Below, in pieces: positions 16,584 through 28,081 of a stretch of 64,000 nt of DNA. The stretch covers positions 30,257,069 through 30,321,068 of the forward strand of contig NC_089598.1 in the NCBI RefSeq assembly GCF_019320115.1, in the 5' to 3' direction. Below the pieces are notes generated by a model that did no database searches, had not been told where the DNA came from, and saw only the letters and a list, made by a program, of their open reading frames with translations. The position numbers and the translations under genes were made by a program. The DNA is from Miscanthus floridulus (lineage: Eukaryota; Streptophyta; Magnoliopsida; Poales; Poaceae). Within the stretch, counting starts at the first letter, position 1, and each line of letters begins with the position of its first letter.

Positions 16584-17579
16584 TAGTAGCATAGCATCAT
16601 AGAGGCAGAGCTTCGACCCATGGATCATTGTCACCCTTTCACCGCTAAAGAGCACGTTCATGTTGGGCGAGCTCCGTGCGCTCGGGACTGATGTTTCAAT
16701 AGCTAGGCCCCTGGGTAGACTAAAGCCAGAGAGGGCCAAAGGGAGGAGGACCTCAGGCAGACAAGAACAAGGGAGGGCGGCCAAGGGGATCCACTGGCTG
16801 GACCTATGGTTCTACTTGTGCACCTCAATCCACCTAGAAAGTGGAGGGGTGCGGGGAGGTTCGTATGTAGGGTGGGGCAGTCAAGCTTGGGCAACAGAGA
16901 CGATGGAGGTAGCGTCCGAATTTGAGAGTGATAGCAGTGGAGGTGGCACATAGGCAAGAGGGAAACAAGCGTTTATGTGGGCATATGTGGGGAAGGAAGG
17001 AGCTGAAGGGCACAAATAGGAAGTAGGAGGTGTGAGAATACCACCCAGGATGAGAGGTGGAGGAGGAAAAAGTAGGGGAGGCTCCTACTTGGTACCTAAG
17101 TAAGTAGGGGAGCTGCTGGAGTGAGGCTCTTGCACTTTGGTACCTAAAAGTAGCTAGGGTAGTAGTCTACTAGAGTTGCTTTGAGATAGCTGAGGTGATG
17201 ATGCTCTTGCTTGTTAGCATTGAATTGGCAGTCGACTTTCTTGATTCAAGGGGTTACTTCTCGTCCACGGGGCCGTTGAGCCAGATCAGCTCGGACACTA
17301 GCAAATCACGCTTCACATCAGCACACCTAGCATTGCCTTTCAGATCTTATCTCCTAACAAAATCCGCTCTTCCTCGGCCTCCTCTGCCGCCCTATTGCTG
17401 AAGCACTAGGTTGCTTCCGCGCCGGTCCACGTCCCCCTCAAACGTGGAGCACCCGCGTTGTGAGGATGTAGGCAAAAGGAAGAAGACATGCATGTGCTTC
17501 CGTGGAGCCGTGGAAAGAGAAATTTGATTGTTTTTTCTTCTTCTATTGTTTATTTCTTTCATGGGTCTGCATACTACTC

Positions 17580-17611
<32 letters not shown>

Positions 17612-18510
17612 AAAAACCCTGCAATTCTAGAACTAAAGGGAGAGACAAAGGTAGTTGACAAAATTACAAAAAATACCCATACATCTAAGATTGCAGTTCT
17701 TTTTTTAATCGGAAAGCACGCGAAGAAATGAGCCCTCTAGCCGCCACATCGCCTTTCTTCTACGGGAGATGCGCATGGCGGTGATTTGAGTGGGTCCTAC
17801 ATAGCCCTGCATCCTATGCTGGTACCTATATGAGCATTTTTAGGACAAAATTTGAATTGTAGAAGTGCAGTTTTTTGGGACGTGGGAGTAGGTGCAATAA
17901 ACTAGATATAGCAAAAAAATGCTATCAAAACCTATTTGACGTGGCCTACTCTTAGCACCTTAGGTACTGTCATACACTATGTATGCTCTAAGATGTCTAT
18001 GACACTAAATTGCGATTTGCGAGGGGTTTATAATCTTTATAGGCAACTAAATTATGTTGTTTCATAAGCATTTACTATTTCTTATAAGTAGTTAAATATA
18101 AATTTTATCAGCAATTAACTGTGACCCACGATACTTGATACATCTTATTAAATGAGATTAAAACTATATGTGTGTGTTTTTTAGACGAGATTAAAACTAT
18201 GTCAGGGCTGATAGACCTAACTACCCTAAAATTTTCAATGTTCCACGTCTGGACCTGAAAAAACACTCATAATTCGAAGAAATATTTCACGGGGCAACAG
18301 AACTGCACAAGTGTACACACGTCACACGCGGCAGCCGTTGTAGTGTTTACCATCCAGGATTCAGCCTACCGGATTCAACCGGCCCAGCAACCCAATACGC
18401 CTTCCTGAACCCACCCCTCTCGGCCTCTTGCCTCAATCGGCCCAAAACCCCCAATCCAAGCGTCCATTCCTGAATTCCTCCCCGGCCGGCAGCCGCCCCC
18501 CGCCGCCGCC
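16584..18510. other. Intergenic region between lipase and methyltransferase genes
   Basis: I see no supportable gene. It contains a C-run followed by a CA microsatellite (17581-17612) and low-complexity purine-rich stretches. The proximal 200 bp before 18511 is GC-rich and should hold the promoter and 5' UTR of the next gene. Confidence 0.55.
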
Positions 18511-21500
18511 ATGAACTCCGTTCACAGCGAGGCGGCCGCTGCTGAGAAAGCGCGGCGCAAGAAGGACAAGAGGGAGAAGAGGAAGAAGCGCAAGGACGCC
18601 AAGGAGGACGACTGCGGCGCCGCGACGGCCGAGGAAGAAGCACCCAAAGAGAAGAAGCAGAAGCAGAGGAAGGACGAAGACGAGCGGGAGGGGGAGGAGA
18701 AGAAGAAGCCGAAGCCGACGGTGAGCATCGCCGTTGCCGGCTCCATCATCGACAACGCCCAGTCCCTCGAGCTCGCCACCCTCGTCCGTACCCACCTTTC
18801 CTCCTTGTCGCACTAGTCCTTGCTATATCTTGCAGCACGAATCCTTACAAGAGCATCTCTTCTGTTTCAGCTGGCCGGCCAGATCGCTCGCGCCTCCACC
18901 GTATTCCGTATAGACGAGGTCGTCGTCTTTGACAGTACTCCCGCGGCGGAGAATGGCGGCGCGGGTGATGGTGAAGAGAGTGGCGCGCGGTTCCTTGTTC
19001 GGATTCTGGAGTATCTGGAAACTCCACAGTACCTCCGCCGCCGCCTCTTCCCGATGCACAAGAACCTGAAGTTTGTGGTGAGATGCCAAGCAATGTGGTT
19101 GCCCTCGACATTTGATGATTTGTCTAGGTACTAATGGTGCTGTGCTGTTTCTGGTATGCAGGGATTGCTTCCACCGCTCGATGCGCCACACCATGTGCGC
19201 AAGCATGAATGGTCTGAGTTTCGTGAAGGTGACATCCCTTCTGGTGCCCTTGCTATTGATTTTAAATTCTGAGCTCACAATTTGAAGTAGGGTTTCATGT
19301 CCGTCAAAAAGAGTGCTGATAACTAGTTAAAATAACTTTTACCATTTCTTGTGGAGCTAATCTAGGAATATTGTGTCTTCTTATAATTCAAGCGCAACAC
19401 ATGCTGAACATCTGGAATGGAACACAAATGTGCACTTATAAATTAGAATATGGCCATTTAAGGCTCTTTTGCTAATCAAGCTTGCACATCTTCCTTTTAA
19501 ATTTCAATTGTTACTCATTGCCTTTGCTCTCACATTTGGAAGGTCTCTCAAACTCTAAAAAAGGTCTGGCCGAACTTGGTTAGTGTAGTACAATATGGTG
19601 ATGACAAAGGGGTGTTCCCCTCTGTAGGTTTTGGATTGGATTGCTACTGCTCGTTCAGAGGGGACATTTGAAGGTTGACATCCTTTCGACACTACTGAAC
19701 TAGTGATTAGTGAAAGTAAACGAATACCAATATATGGTGAGGAGATATTTAGTTCAAACACACAGTTAGGTGGAAAAGTGCATAACGATTTGGTTAGTAC
19801 ACCAATTAACACTCAAAGTTTCTGGGAATACTTGGGATGTAATTCTGATACTCTACCTATGTGGCCTTTGAAGTTCACCCTGTACTGGGAATAAGAAACT
19901 GAGAAATTTCTTATACATGTTAAATCAAATGAAGTTTTGTTGCTATCCACACCAAGCACAGCTTGCTTTTTCCTGTATCTTGTTTGGAGGTTGCATTTCA
20001 AATGGTCTTACAACATATAGTGCATCATGCATATTTTTAAGTATTTTCTCATGTCGATTTGATGCCCAAACTGGAAGTCTTTGCACCTAATTCTGTTTTT
20101 ACATTGCAATATGCATCTCTGCTGGCATGGTGGATTTCTACTACTTGTTCAAATCATGTTCGGCTCGCTCATGTTGAATAATTGTCTGTTTCCACATATT
20201 TTGATATTCCTGACCCAACAAATGCTTACATGTTACTGAATTTAGACAGGTGTAACATTGGAAAGTGATCCCTCAAAGGGGACTCTTGTTGATGTCGGAT
20301 TAAGTAAGGTATTATGGATCTTCTAGTGTCCTTTTCTTTGTTCTGTGCCACTTGTCTGGGGAAAGGCGTTTACTGAGTTTGAAGATATGTTGAAAGACTG
20401 GGGAAAGCCTATCATATCTTACAATCTATGGGAGTATATAAATGGACACAGCCTTATGAAAATCTTAAATATAATTTTGCTTACGTTAATTGACTTATTT
20501 TCTGTAAATAAGGCTTTTTAAGGCAGACAATGAGGTTAGGAAAAACAAATCCCAAGATTTGACAGACCTTAATCTATCATTTACAGATAAAAAAAACATT
20601 TCACAATGTGTATTATCTGATTTGCACTTAATGGTTTCATATATAGAACAGATCACCACTTCCATGCAAAAAATGTGGCATTGATTCTAGTTTATCATGA
20701 TTCTGCAGAATGTTCTGGTTGAACAAACACTAGAACCAGGCAAAAGAGTAACTGTAGCCATGGGAACAAACCGTGACCTAACAACAGGTAAACCAGTCAT
20801 TTATGGATTGCAAAATATGATTGTATTGATACTTCTTTATCTATACCTTTTCCAATGTATGAAGAATTTGTACATGTCTTAAGTAATCTAGATAATCCAC
20901 ATAAAGGCTATTCCTATTTCCTAGCATTTACATTTGGCAGTAATTCAACACTTCTATCATTAGAACAAATTTAGTTCATGATATTTGTTGGCTTGTTGCT
21001 TCCTCTTCAACTTTTGGTCTTTCTCATTTCAAGTTTTCAACTCATAAGTGTTGTTCTCAATGTATTCTTCTGATGTATTTTTGTTTTTCAAATCAATTTT
21101 GAAACCAAGTTATGTTGCCTATTCTTGTGCAGTATGTCTCTCTATGTCCTCATACTAGAGCAGTATTAACTTTAACTGTGTACTGTTTTATTTTGCCATT
21201 TTACTGTAACTTAACTTGTACCTGCATCTAGCTTGCATAAGGAAAGTTGTCCCCCTTCCACACCCAGGGAACAGATGGGATCTTATTGGGGCTACAAAGC
21301 GCGTTATACTTCAAATTTAAGTAGTGTTTTAAAAAATTCTCCATTCAAGGTACTGTTTTCACATCTTGCTGTTCAGAAAAAAAGTTGTGTTATGATTACT
21401 CACTTCCACCTTCCTTCGTTTTGTTATTTACTATCCCTAGGAAGAATATGACCATATCATTGGCACCTCAGAGCATGGACAAATAGTTAATTCTTCTGAG

Positions 21501-22553
21501 CTTACCTTGCCTACTTTTAGGTATGCCATCTGCTGTTCTCATGGACCACCTTGAGAAACCAATTTAGATTTGTTACCATTTCTTTTATTACTTGAATGTG
21601 TAAATTCCTCCGAATTTGCTTAGGATGCTCCAGCTTTATTTGAGTATGCTAAACTGTACATTTCAACAAATAGTCAAATAGTTGTGGACACATGTTTTAT
21701 GTGCTAACCTGTGCTAATAATTCTTGCTAAGCAGTAAGCAAGTAGCTGCTACCTTACCTTTGTGTTAAATTATCATGAGTGGATAAACATTTAACCAAGG
21801 AATGTGTACCTTCACTTAAGTATTGAAATGATACGTTTTAGTAAAATTCTTTCTATAGTAACTATTGGCTAGTATTGTGCTATTGCCATATTCCAAGGCT
21901 GAGCATTGTAACCATCTGTGTATGCTTTATGAATGACCCTTGCCATGTATATTAGCGACCATTGTGAGTCTATCCGGTCACTTATGAGGCTTTACTGAAC
22001 AGGCACCTGCTCATTGCATTCGGTGGACTTGCTGGTTTGGAAGAAAGCATTGAAGAAGATACAAATTTGAAGGTATATATGTTATTTCTGTTATGATACT
22101 TCATATTTCTAATGAAACCTGATCTCATGCATGGAAATTAGGAGTTATGAAAGCATTTCTGGTCTATGGTCAAATTGAGAGTACTTGAAATGTCAACATT
22201 GCATGAGAACCTGAGCTAATTTGGTAGCTGAAACATTCAGCTTGTGTTTGCAGGGACTCTTTCACTTAATTAATGATTGTAATATTACTACTGTTGGTGT
22301 TGAAGTCACTTATTTCTGTGACAGGGTAAACGTGCAGATGATGTATTCACATCTTATTTGAATACATGCCCCAACCAAGGGAGCAGAACAATAAGAACAG
22401 AGGTACCTGCCTCTTGTAAGCTTTTAAAATTTCAGTTGTTATGACATCTGTTGGTATGCTAACAGCAGTAGAGAATTCTTTTTCCAGGAGGCACTTCTCA
22501 TTTCCCTCCAATACTTCCAAGATCCCATTAGGCGAGCGGAACAGAAAATGTAG
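18511..22553 (+). CDS. SPOUT-family RNA methyltransferase (C9orf114/SPOUT1-like), frameshift in exon 6
   Basis: Ten exons: 18511-18783, 18871-19077, 19162-19228, 20250-20308, 20709-20787, 21232-21349, 21441-21520, 22003-22072, 22325-22402 and 22488-22553. All have GT-AG borders and consistent phases. The roughly 365-aa product has a Lys/Glu-rich nuclear-type N-terminus (residues 12-75), then TVSIAVAGSIIDNAQSLELA opening a trefoil-knot methyltransferase domain, an inserted OB-like middle part, and the C-terminal knot with GTSEHG, AFGGLAGLEE and NTCPNQGSRTIRTEEA. Members are SAM-dependent RNA methyltransferases. One anomaly: in exon 6 the frame entering as ACIRKVV must shift by one at the C-run 21251-21255 to reach PPSTPREQMGSYWGYKARY. 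A missing C there would explain it; as written the frame hits TAA in exon 6. It is either a real null allele or a homopolymer error. Confidence 0.85.
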
Positions 22554-23373
22554 AAGGTAATACAGACATGCAAATCTAGCGATGCCCCACAAGTTGACCC
22601 TGTCAGCTACAGAGCTTCACTTGTAATGGTGGAGTTTTCTCACTGAGAATTTTACCTATGTGGCGATGACAGTGGAGCCAAGAGGTTGTGAGCCATAGAG
22701 GACATTTTGACACAACTATTTCGGTTTAGAAAAATTGATGTGGAGCTGACTTAAGTGAAAGTGAGTGTTAGCCTTGCCATTTCGATGTATCCAGTGGTTG
22801 TCCACGGTAGTCTATCGCTGTTTCATACTTTCATGCCTTTGACAATGTACTAAAAACGGAGGATCGCTTTTAGCACCATAAAGGCCATGCCTGACGCAGT
22901 GCTATTCTTTGTTAGGCTACATTGTGCTTGATTTGGAGTGAATACTGCATAATGCAATTGATGATCACCATTAGTAGCAGTGATGGTTCATGTTGTATTG
23001 GTGTCAGTGTCATGGTTTAGTTCTCCTTCAGTTCCATAATGAAGTATGTGCATCAGAGAGTAGTGCTGCCCTTGTGATTGATGGGTGTGTATTTATGTGC
23101 CCTCGAGCCTAATCCCAGATGGATTTTGATCCACTAGGGTTTTTGGGTTACAATTGCCCATAAGAGGAGGCGGTTGAGTGTATTGGAGAATTGTTCGTAT
23201 GCCGGCGTTATCACCCCGTGGTGATTCGTGTCTGTGTCGGAGTCGGACACAAATCACGATCAATACCGCTTTCTTATAAGGCCCGATCCAGAGGGGCGAC
23301 TCCAGCCCACGTACGTCTCACGCCAGCCACCGCCATCCTCCCTCCCCATCCGTCGACACGCGCGACGCCGGCC
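22554..23373. other. 3' region of methyltransferase gene and upstream region of NET-domain locus
   Basis: No further coding sequence. The first several hundred bases are the likely 3' UTR of the methyltransferase. The last part is the probable promoter of the following gene. Confidence 0.5.
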
Positions 23374-23470
23374 GCCGCCATTTCCGCGTAGCGCGAGCGA
23401 GAGGACGCAGGCGACCGCAACCGCCGCCATTTCGCGTAGCGCGAGCGAGAGGACGCAGGCGACCGCACCC
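23374..23470. repeat. Two-copy 49-bp tandem repeat before the NET-domain start
   Basis: Units start at 23374 and 23423 and share GCGTAGCGCGAGCGAGAGGA; unit 2 has one C fewer. The upstream in-frame reading across this repeat lacks an ATG, so it is treated as 5' UTR. Confidence 0.85.
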
Positions 23471-23482
23471 ACCGCCAAGAAG

Positions 23483-25409
23483 ATGCCTGGCTATGGCCGA
23501 GTCGCAGCGCGCGACGAACTCCGCTCGAAGACGATGGACTTGGCTCCGTCCGAACTCTCCGCCCCTGATCCGCGCCAGGTGCTGAGGAAGAGGCTCGGCG
23601 AGGAGATGGAGGCGCTCCGCGGCATCCTCAGGAAGGCCGAGCTCGTGGTGCGCAAGAATATCGACAAGGGCCGCGCGGCACCTCGCCGCGGCAAGGACGG
23701 GCGTTTCTTGGCCGCAGAAGCCCGATCAGAGGCCATGGAGGCCGACCGTACTCCATGTGCCAAGAGAAGAAAGGCGATGCCACCCCTGGAGATCATCGAG
23801 CCTCCGCCCCGGATATCGAAGTCCGATCAGGCTGCATGTGCCAAGAAAAGGAGGACGACGCCAACCGTGGAGATAATCGAGCCCCGGATATCTCAGGACG
23901 AGATCTTCAGCTTGGTTACCCGACTGTCGTCGCTCTCGTCGAACATGCCGACGCGCATCCTCGAGTTCCTGAACAAGGAGTGCACCGGTCACACAAACGA
24001 AAAGGCTGGGGAGATAGAGATCGATCTGGGATCCATGACGCGCTCCGCCATGTTAGAGCTGCAGAAGTTGCTGGACGAGTTTTCTGAAGAAGAGAAGCGT
24101 CGGCAGCAGAAAGAGGAGTCGATGAACGTCTGCAGATCCATTAGTCGCTCATCTTCCCGTGAACTAGAGGAAGGTGAGTTCATCGAAGAGGATTGTAGTG
24201 CCACCACGGATTGCGGCGATGCTTCTCCTGTTGTGGCATGTAAGGGCCTTTCTTCACCGCCACGAATACTTGAAGACGGAAAGATGACAGAGGAAGAGGG
24301 CGCCATATGCGGCGACACTGGCCCTGTTGCAACCGCTGAGACCGCAAAAAGCCCAAGCAACAGCAGTTCGTCTGGATCCTCCAGCAGCAGTGATGGTTCA
24401 TCTGGATCTTCTTGCAGCGATTCATCAAATTCAGACCACAGCGACTTAGACTCTGACAATGAATGCATGACAAGCAATGTGGCTCCTGCCGTTCTTCCCA
24501 TTCCCAAGGCCGACGCCTCTGCCATAGCAATGCCAACCAAGGGCCTTTGCTCACCGCCACGAATCTCGAAGACGGAGAGATGACAGAGGAGGAGGAGGTC
24601 GACATATGCGGCGACACAGGCCCTGTTGCAACCGAGAAGTTTGTTGAAACAGCAAAAAGCCCCAGCAGCAACCGCAGCTCTAGCAGTTCGTCTGGATCCT
24701 CCACCAGCGGCGGCAGTTCATCTGGATCTTCATGCAGCGATTCATCAGATTCCGACAGCAGCGACTCTGGCTCCGACGACTGAGTGTGTGACAATCAATC
24801 CGGCTCCTGAAGTTCTTCCCAAGACCGACGCCTCTCCCATGGCAATGCCACACAAGGTTCTCAGTCCCTATCGCTGAAGAGGAGTTTGCTGAAACCTAGG
24901 AACAGCCGAAGAAGCAACAGTTCATTACTTGAAGATGGCGAGATAGAAGAAGAGCACGGCACCTCCCCTGTGGCTGCAGAGAAGTTTGCTGAAACCGTCA
25001 ACAGTACAGGATCTGCCAATGGCCAATGCGTCAGAAGCAGCCTGCCTCCTACCGTCCAGTCCCGAGCCATCGAAGCCACAGCCAGCTGCACAAGGCACTG
25101 TTCGTCAGTTTCTATGCCAAGGGTTATGAGAAGAAGCGCGAGAGGGCTGTGGCTGCACAAGGCACCGTTGGTCATTTCTATGCCAAGGCTTTTGAGAAGA
25201 AGCGCGAGAGGCAGAGAGCCTACGAAAAGCTAGAAGAGATGGAGAGGAACGCGAAGGCGAAGCCCATCTTCGACTGGATACACCCGGGACACTTGAGGCA
25301 GCTAGGGATCACCACCCCGGTGGAGTACGCTGTCACCTCGGAGCGGCTTTTTCCTGCTCGTCATGGCTGCCCGGTGCAGAGTCTACTTGGGCTCTTCTTG
25401 AAATCATAG
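23483..25409 (+). pseudogene. NET-domain (GTE-like) nuclear protein, frame broken in several places
   Basis: From ATG 23483 (MPGYGRVAARDELRSK) the frame is open to 24583. It encodes a helical segment, a duplicated basic motif (CAKRRKAMPPLEIIEP / CAKKRRTTPTVEIIEP, residues about 91-134), a NET-like domain (residues about 138-200, ending in GEIEIDLGSMTRSAMLELQ) and an acidic, Ser-rich tail. NET domains occur in BET/GTE chromatin readers, but no bromodomain is present here. The tail is an internal repeat (units near 24240 and 24540). Comparing units shows a one-base loss near 24563 and a one-base gain near 24783. Two further frame changes occur before the conserved C-terminus (paired FYAK..EKKRER motifs, then KLEEMERNAKAKPIFDWIHP), which ends at 25409. 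It is a decaying retained gene or an error-laden assembly of an intact one. Confidence 0.65.
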
Positions 25410-25845
25410 TAGCAGACCACGGAGATGGCAAAGGATCCACTAGATACTCCAAGACCTATTGGAAACTTATTACAGTAGGTTCAAATCATACATGATGTAT
25501 TAGTGTTTATGTAATCCGGCTGTACTTTCTGTCGCACAGTATGATGTACTTGTGATGTTGTAATCTGTATGCTGTCGAGTGTTGAGCCCTACAAAAGCTT
25601 ATCGAGCATTGATCAGTCTAGTGAACCTGATGTATATTGCCTTGAAACCAGTTAACATTGCGCCATTGTGTTGTACTTCTAGACAAGTATACATCAGGTT
25701 AATATATGCTGAAGAAGTTGTATATGGCTAGCTATGTTTGCAGTCTAAGAATGAAAATATTCATATATTCTGGGGGAAAAACTGTCCGCAGCATTGCAAT
25801 ACAAAATATATGTTCCTAACCCAGATTTACCCACGTATAATTGGA

Positions 25846-25965
25846 CTGCATCTGGAGCAAAGCCAATTTCGTAGACAGATGCAATCTAAAGATATACGAC
25901 GTGCGACTGCATTTGGAGCAAAGCCAATTTCGTAGACAGATGCAAGATATACGATCTACTCCTAG
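25846..25965. repeat. Two-copy 61-bp tandem repeat
   Basis: Units starting at 25846 and 25907 share GGAGCAAAGCCAATTTCGTA. Non-coding, between the NET-domain locus and the PPR gene. Confidence 0.85.
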
Positions 25966-26428
25966 ACAATTGGTCCAAGTCGGGCACACTGGATGCAGCA
26001 GCCAGCAGGTTAGCCATCATCCCGTTTATCCAATGTGGCCCAGTCAATGTTTACCCAAACCCGCCGTGGAATATTTAATTTGCTTTGCTTTTATTATTTT
26101 GAATGCAATATGCATTTTCTCACGAGTAAATAGAAGCAACAGCGCAAGTCATGATAAACTTACACAAAGACAATGAAACTTGCTGAAGTTGGGGTTTTTT
26201 TTTGGTTAGTTACTTACACAGCAAATCTCTTGGCAAACTCACGAATATAAGCATCTTATATTGATTTCATCACGTTTTCATACAAAGACTATTTAGTTGA
26301 TAGCCAAAATTTCGTTTCTGTGATCTGAAGTACACATTGCTTTTGTCCATTGCTGGAGCTATTGGTATGCCCAAATATTGTGACTGGGTAAGAGGCGCTT
26401 CACTGTTTTTTATGAACAAAAGCACTTC

Positions 26429-28081
26429 TTAACCACGAAAAGGTGTTTTCCTTATTGCGTCCAACTTCGAAGCCATCAATTGTGCCAAACTTATTTTCCC
26501 TCCTTCAACAAGAGCTTCCTTCAAATTACTGAAAAGCTGACCAGGTGGCCTAATTCCTCTGTCCAGCATCTCCTGGAAATATACGCAAGCTTCTTCGAGC
26601 CTGTTCTCAAAGCATAACCCATTGATCAATGCCGAAAACATATGCATACATGGGAGGACACCTCTCTCCCCCATTTGCTTCCACACCTTCAATGCCATAT
26701 CAACTCTTCCGTTACTACAGAACATGCCAACCATCATTGTATAAGTATTGAGCTGAGGCTCACAGCCGTCCATTCGCATTCTCTGGAATATATTATAAGC
26801 CTCCTCAAATTTCTGTGATTTTATCAGATAATGAAGAATTACATCGTAAGTACGGGAATTTGGACCAATTTTACACTTCCTCATCTCGTCAACCATCTTG
26901 AAAGCATGCTGAAACTTTGAGGCTCTGCAGTAAGCTCCAACTACTGCGTTGCACGTAGGCACCTCCATGGGGAACCCACTTTTCTTATAATGCTCAAAGT
27001 ACTTCAAAGCTTCATCAAGCCTCTCCTCTGAGCCAAGGCCATTGATAAGCATGCAGTACACATGAGGACTTGGCATGCAACCACTTGCTTCCATCTCGTT
27101 GAACACCTTGATGGCCTCATCACATTTGCCAGACTTGCAGAAGGCGCTAATCAGCATCCCGTAGGCAACAACATCAGGCCTAATGCCAGCATCAATCATT
27201 TCTTGGTACATCGTTTTCACCATCAACAGATCTTTCTCATGGCCCCAACCTTCCATGAGGACAGTGTAGGTTTTCAAATCAGGTACAAACTTACCCTTCC
27301 TCTTCATCTCCTTATAGATGGCTTGCGCCTTCTTCACTTGTTTGGATTTGCTTAGCGTGTCAATCAGCCAGTTGTAATCCGACAACTTAGTTTTAAGCCC
27401 AAAAATGCTCATCTTCTCGAATGTCTCTACAGCCTCTTTGACCTTTCTAGCCCGAGCATACCTTCGGACGATGAGCTTGAATGTGTCCTTAGACAGCAAC
27501 CCCCGGCACCGCATGGTCTCCACCAAGCTCCACACCAACCTGAACTGCTTGATCTTGCCGAGCGCCTCAATCAGGTTGTGGAGGCCCTCAGTCGTGTAAC
27601 TGAAGCACTCCTGCCTCTCTGCCCAGCGGAAGAAGGCAAGTGCTAGCATCCCAGCATTGCTCAAGTTCTCGAGCACTTCAGCTACCAGCTCTGGAGACAT
27701 GGCCACCCCAAGCGCATCAAGCGTCGACGCAATCCTTGGTTCTGGTTGTGTGGACACAATACGACACACCACCTTAGCAGCCTCTGACATGCCCACAAGG
27801 GGGCCATCCCCAAAGGCGTCGCCCGGCGCGACTGTGAATCGCAGTGGCTCTGCACTGGCGTGCTCATCCGTGGACCGCCGAGCCACAGTACAAAACCCTG
27901 AAGCGTGCGTTCGGCCGAGCACCTGGCAGGCATGGCCAAACAGTGTGTGGCATGGCAGTTTTGGTGGAGCAGGTGGAGGCATTTCGTCGAACAATCCTTG
28001 CGCATCTGTAGTGAGCGCGCAGGGGCCACTCCTCACGGAGCTACCGAGCAGGGTGGATGCTGGGCGGGCGAGGTGATGCAT
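26429..28081 (-). CDS. P-class pentatricopeptide repeat protein, probably mitochondrial
   Basis: Intronless, 550 aa. The frame is open upstream to 28153 but the first ATG is at 28081 (MHHLARPASTLLGSSVRSGP), which gives an Arg/Ser-rich, acid-poor N-terminus typical of an organelle presequence. After a linker, ten tandem 35-residue P-type PPR motifs run from about residue 163 to 512, for example DYNWLIDTLSKSKQVKKAQA and AYGMLISAFCKSGKCDEAIK. A short tail follows with no E, DYW or SMR domain. P-class PPRs bind single-stranded organellar RNA and act in stability, processing or splicing; the target cannot be read from sequence. The layout resembles the Arabidopsis At1g71060-type mitochondrial PPR group (recollection, not a search). 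This is the only host gene here without any frame defect. Confidence 0.92.
   Translation of the reverse strand: MHHLARPASTLLGSSVRSGPCALTTDAQGLFDEMPPPAPPKLPCHTLFGHACQVLGRTHASGFCTVARRSTDEHASAEPLRFTVAPGDAFGDGPLVGMSEAAKVVCRIVSTQPEPRIASTLDALGVAMSPELVAEVLENLSNAGMLALAFFRWAERQECFSYTTEGLHNLIEALGKIKQFRLVWSLVETMRCRGLLSKDTFKLIVRRYARARKVKEAVETFEKMSIFGLKTKLSDYNWLIDTLSKSKQVKKAQAIYKEMKRKGKFVPDLKTYTVLMEGWGHEKDLLMVKTMYQEMIDAGIRPDVVAYGMLISAFCKSGKCDEAIKVFNEMEASGCMPSPHVYCMLINGLGSEERLDEALKYFEHYKKSGFPMEVPTCNAVVGAYCRASKFQHAFKMVDEMRKCKIGPNSRTYDVILHYLIKSQKFEEAYNIFQRMRMDGCEPQLNTYTMMVGMFCSNGRVDMALKVWKQMGERGVLPCMHMFSALINGLCFENRLEEACVYFQEMLDRGIRPPGQLFSNLKEALVEGGKISLAQLMASKLDAIRKTPFRG

Noticed and set aside
23228..23482. 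N-terminal extension of the NET-domain protein from 23228
   Set aside because: It starts at GTG and runs across a non-coding-looking 49-bp tandem repeat. ATG 23483 is the first credible start.
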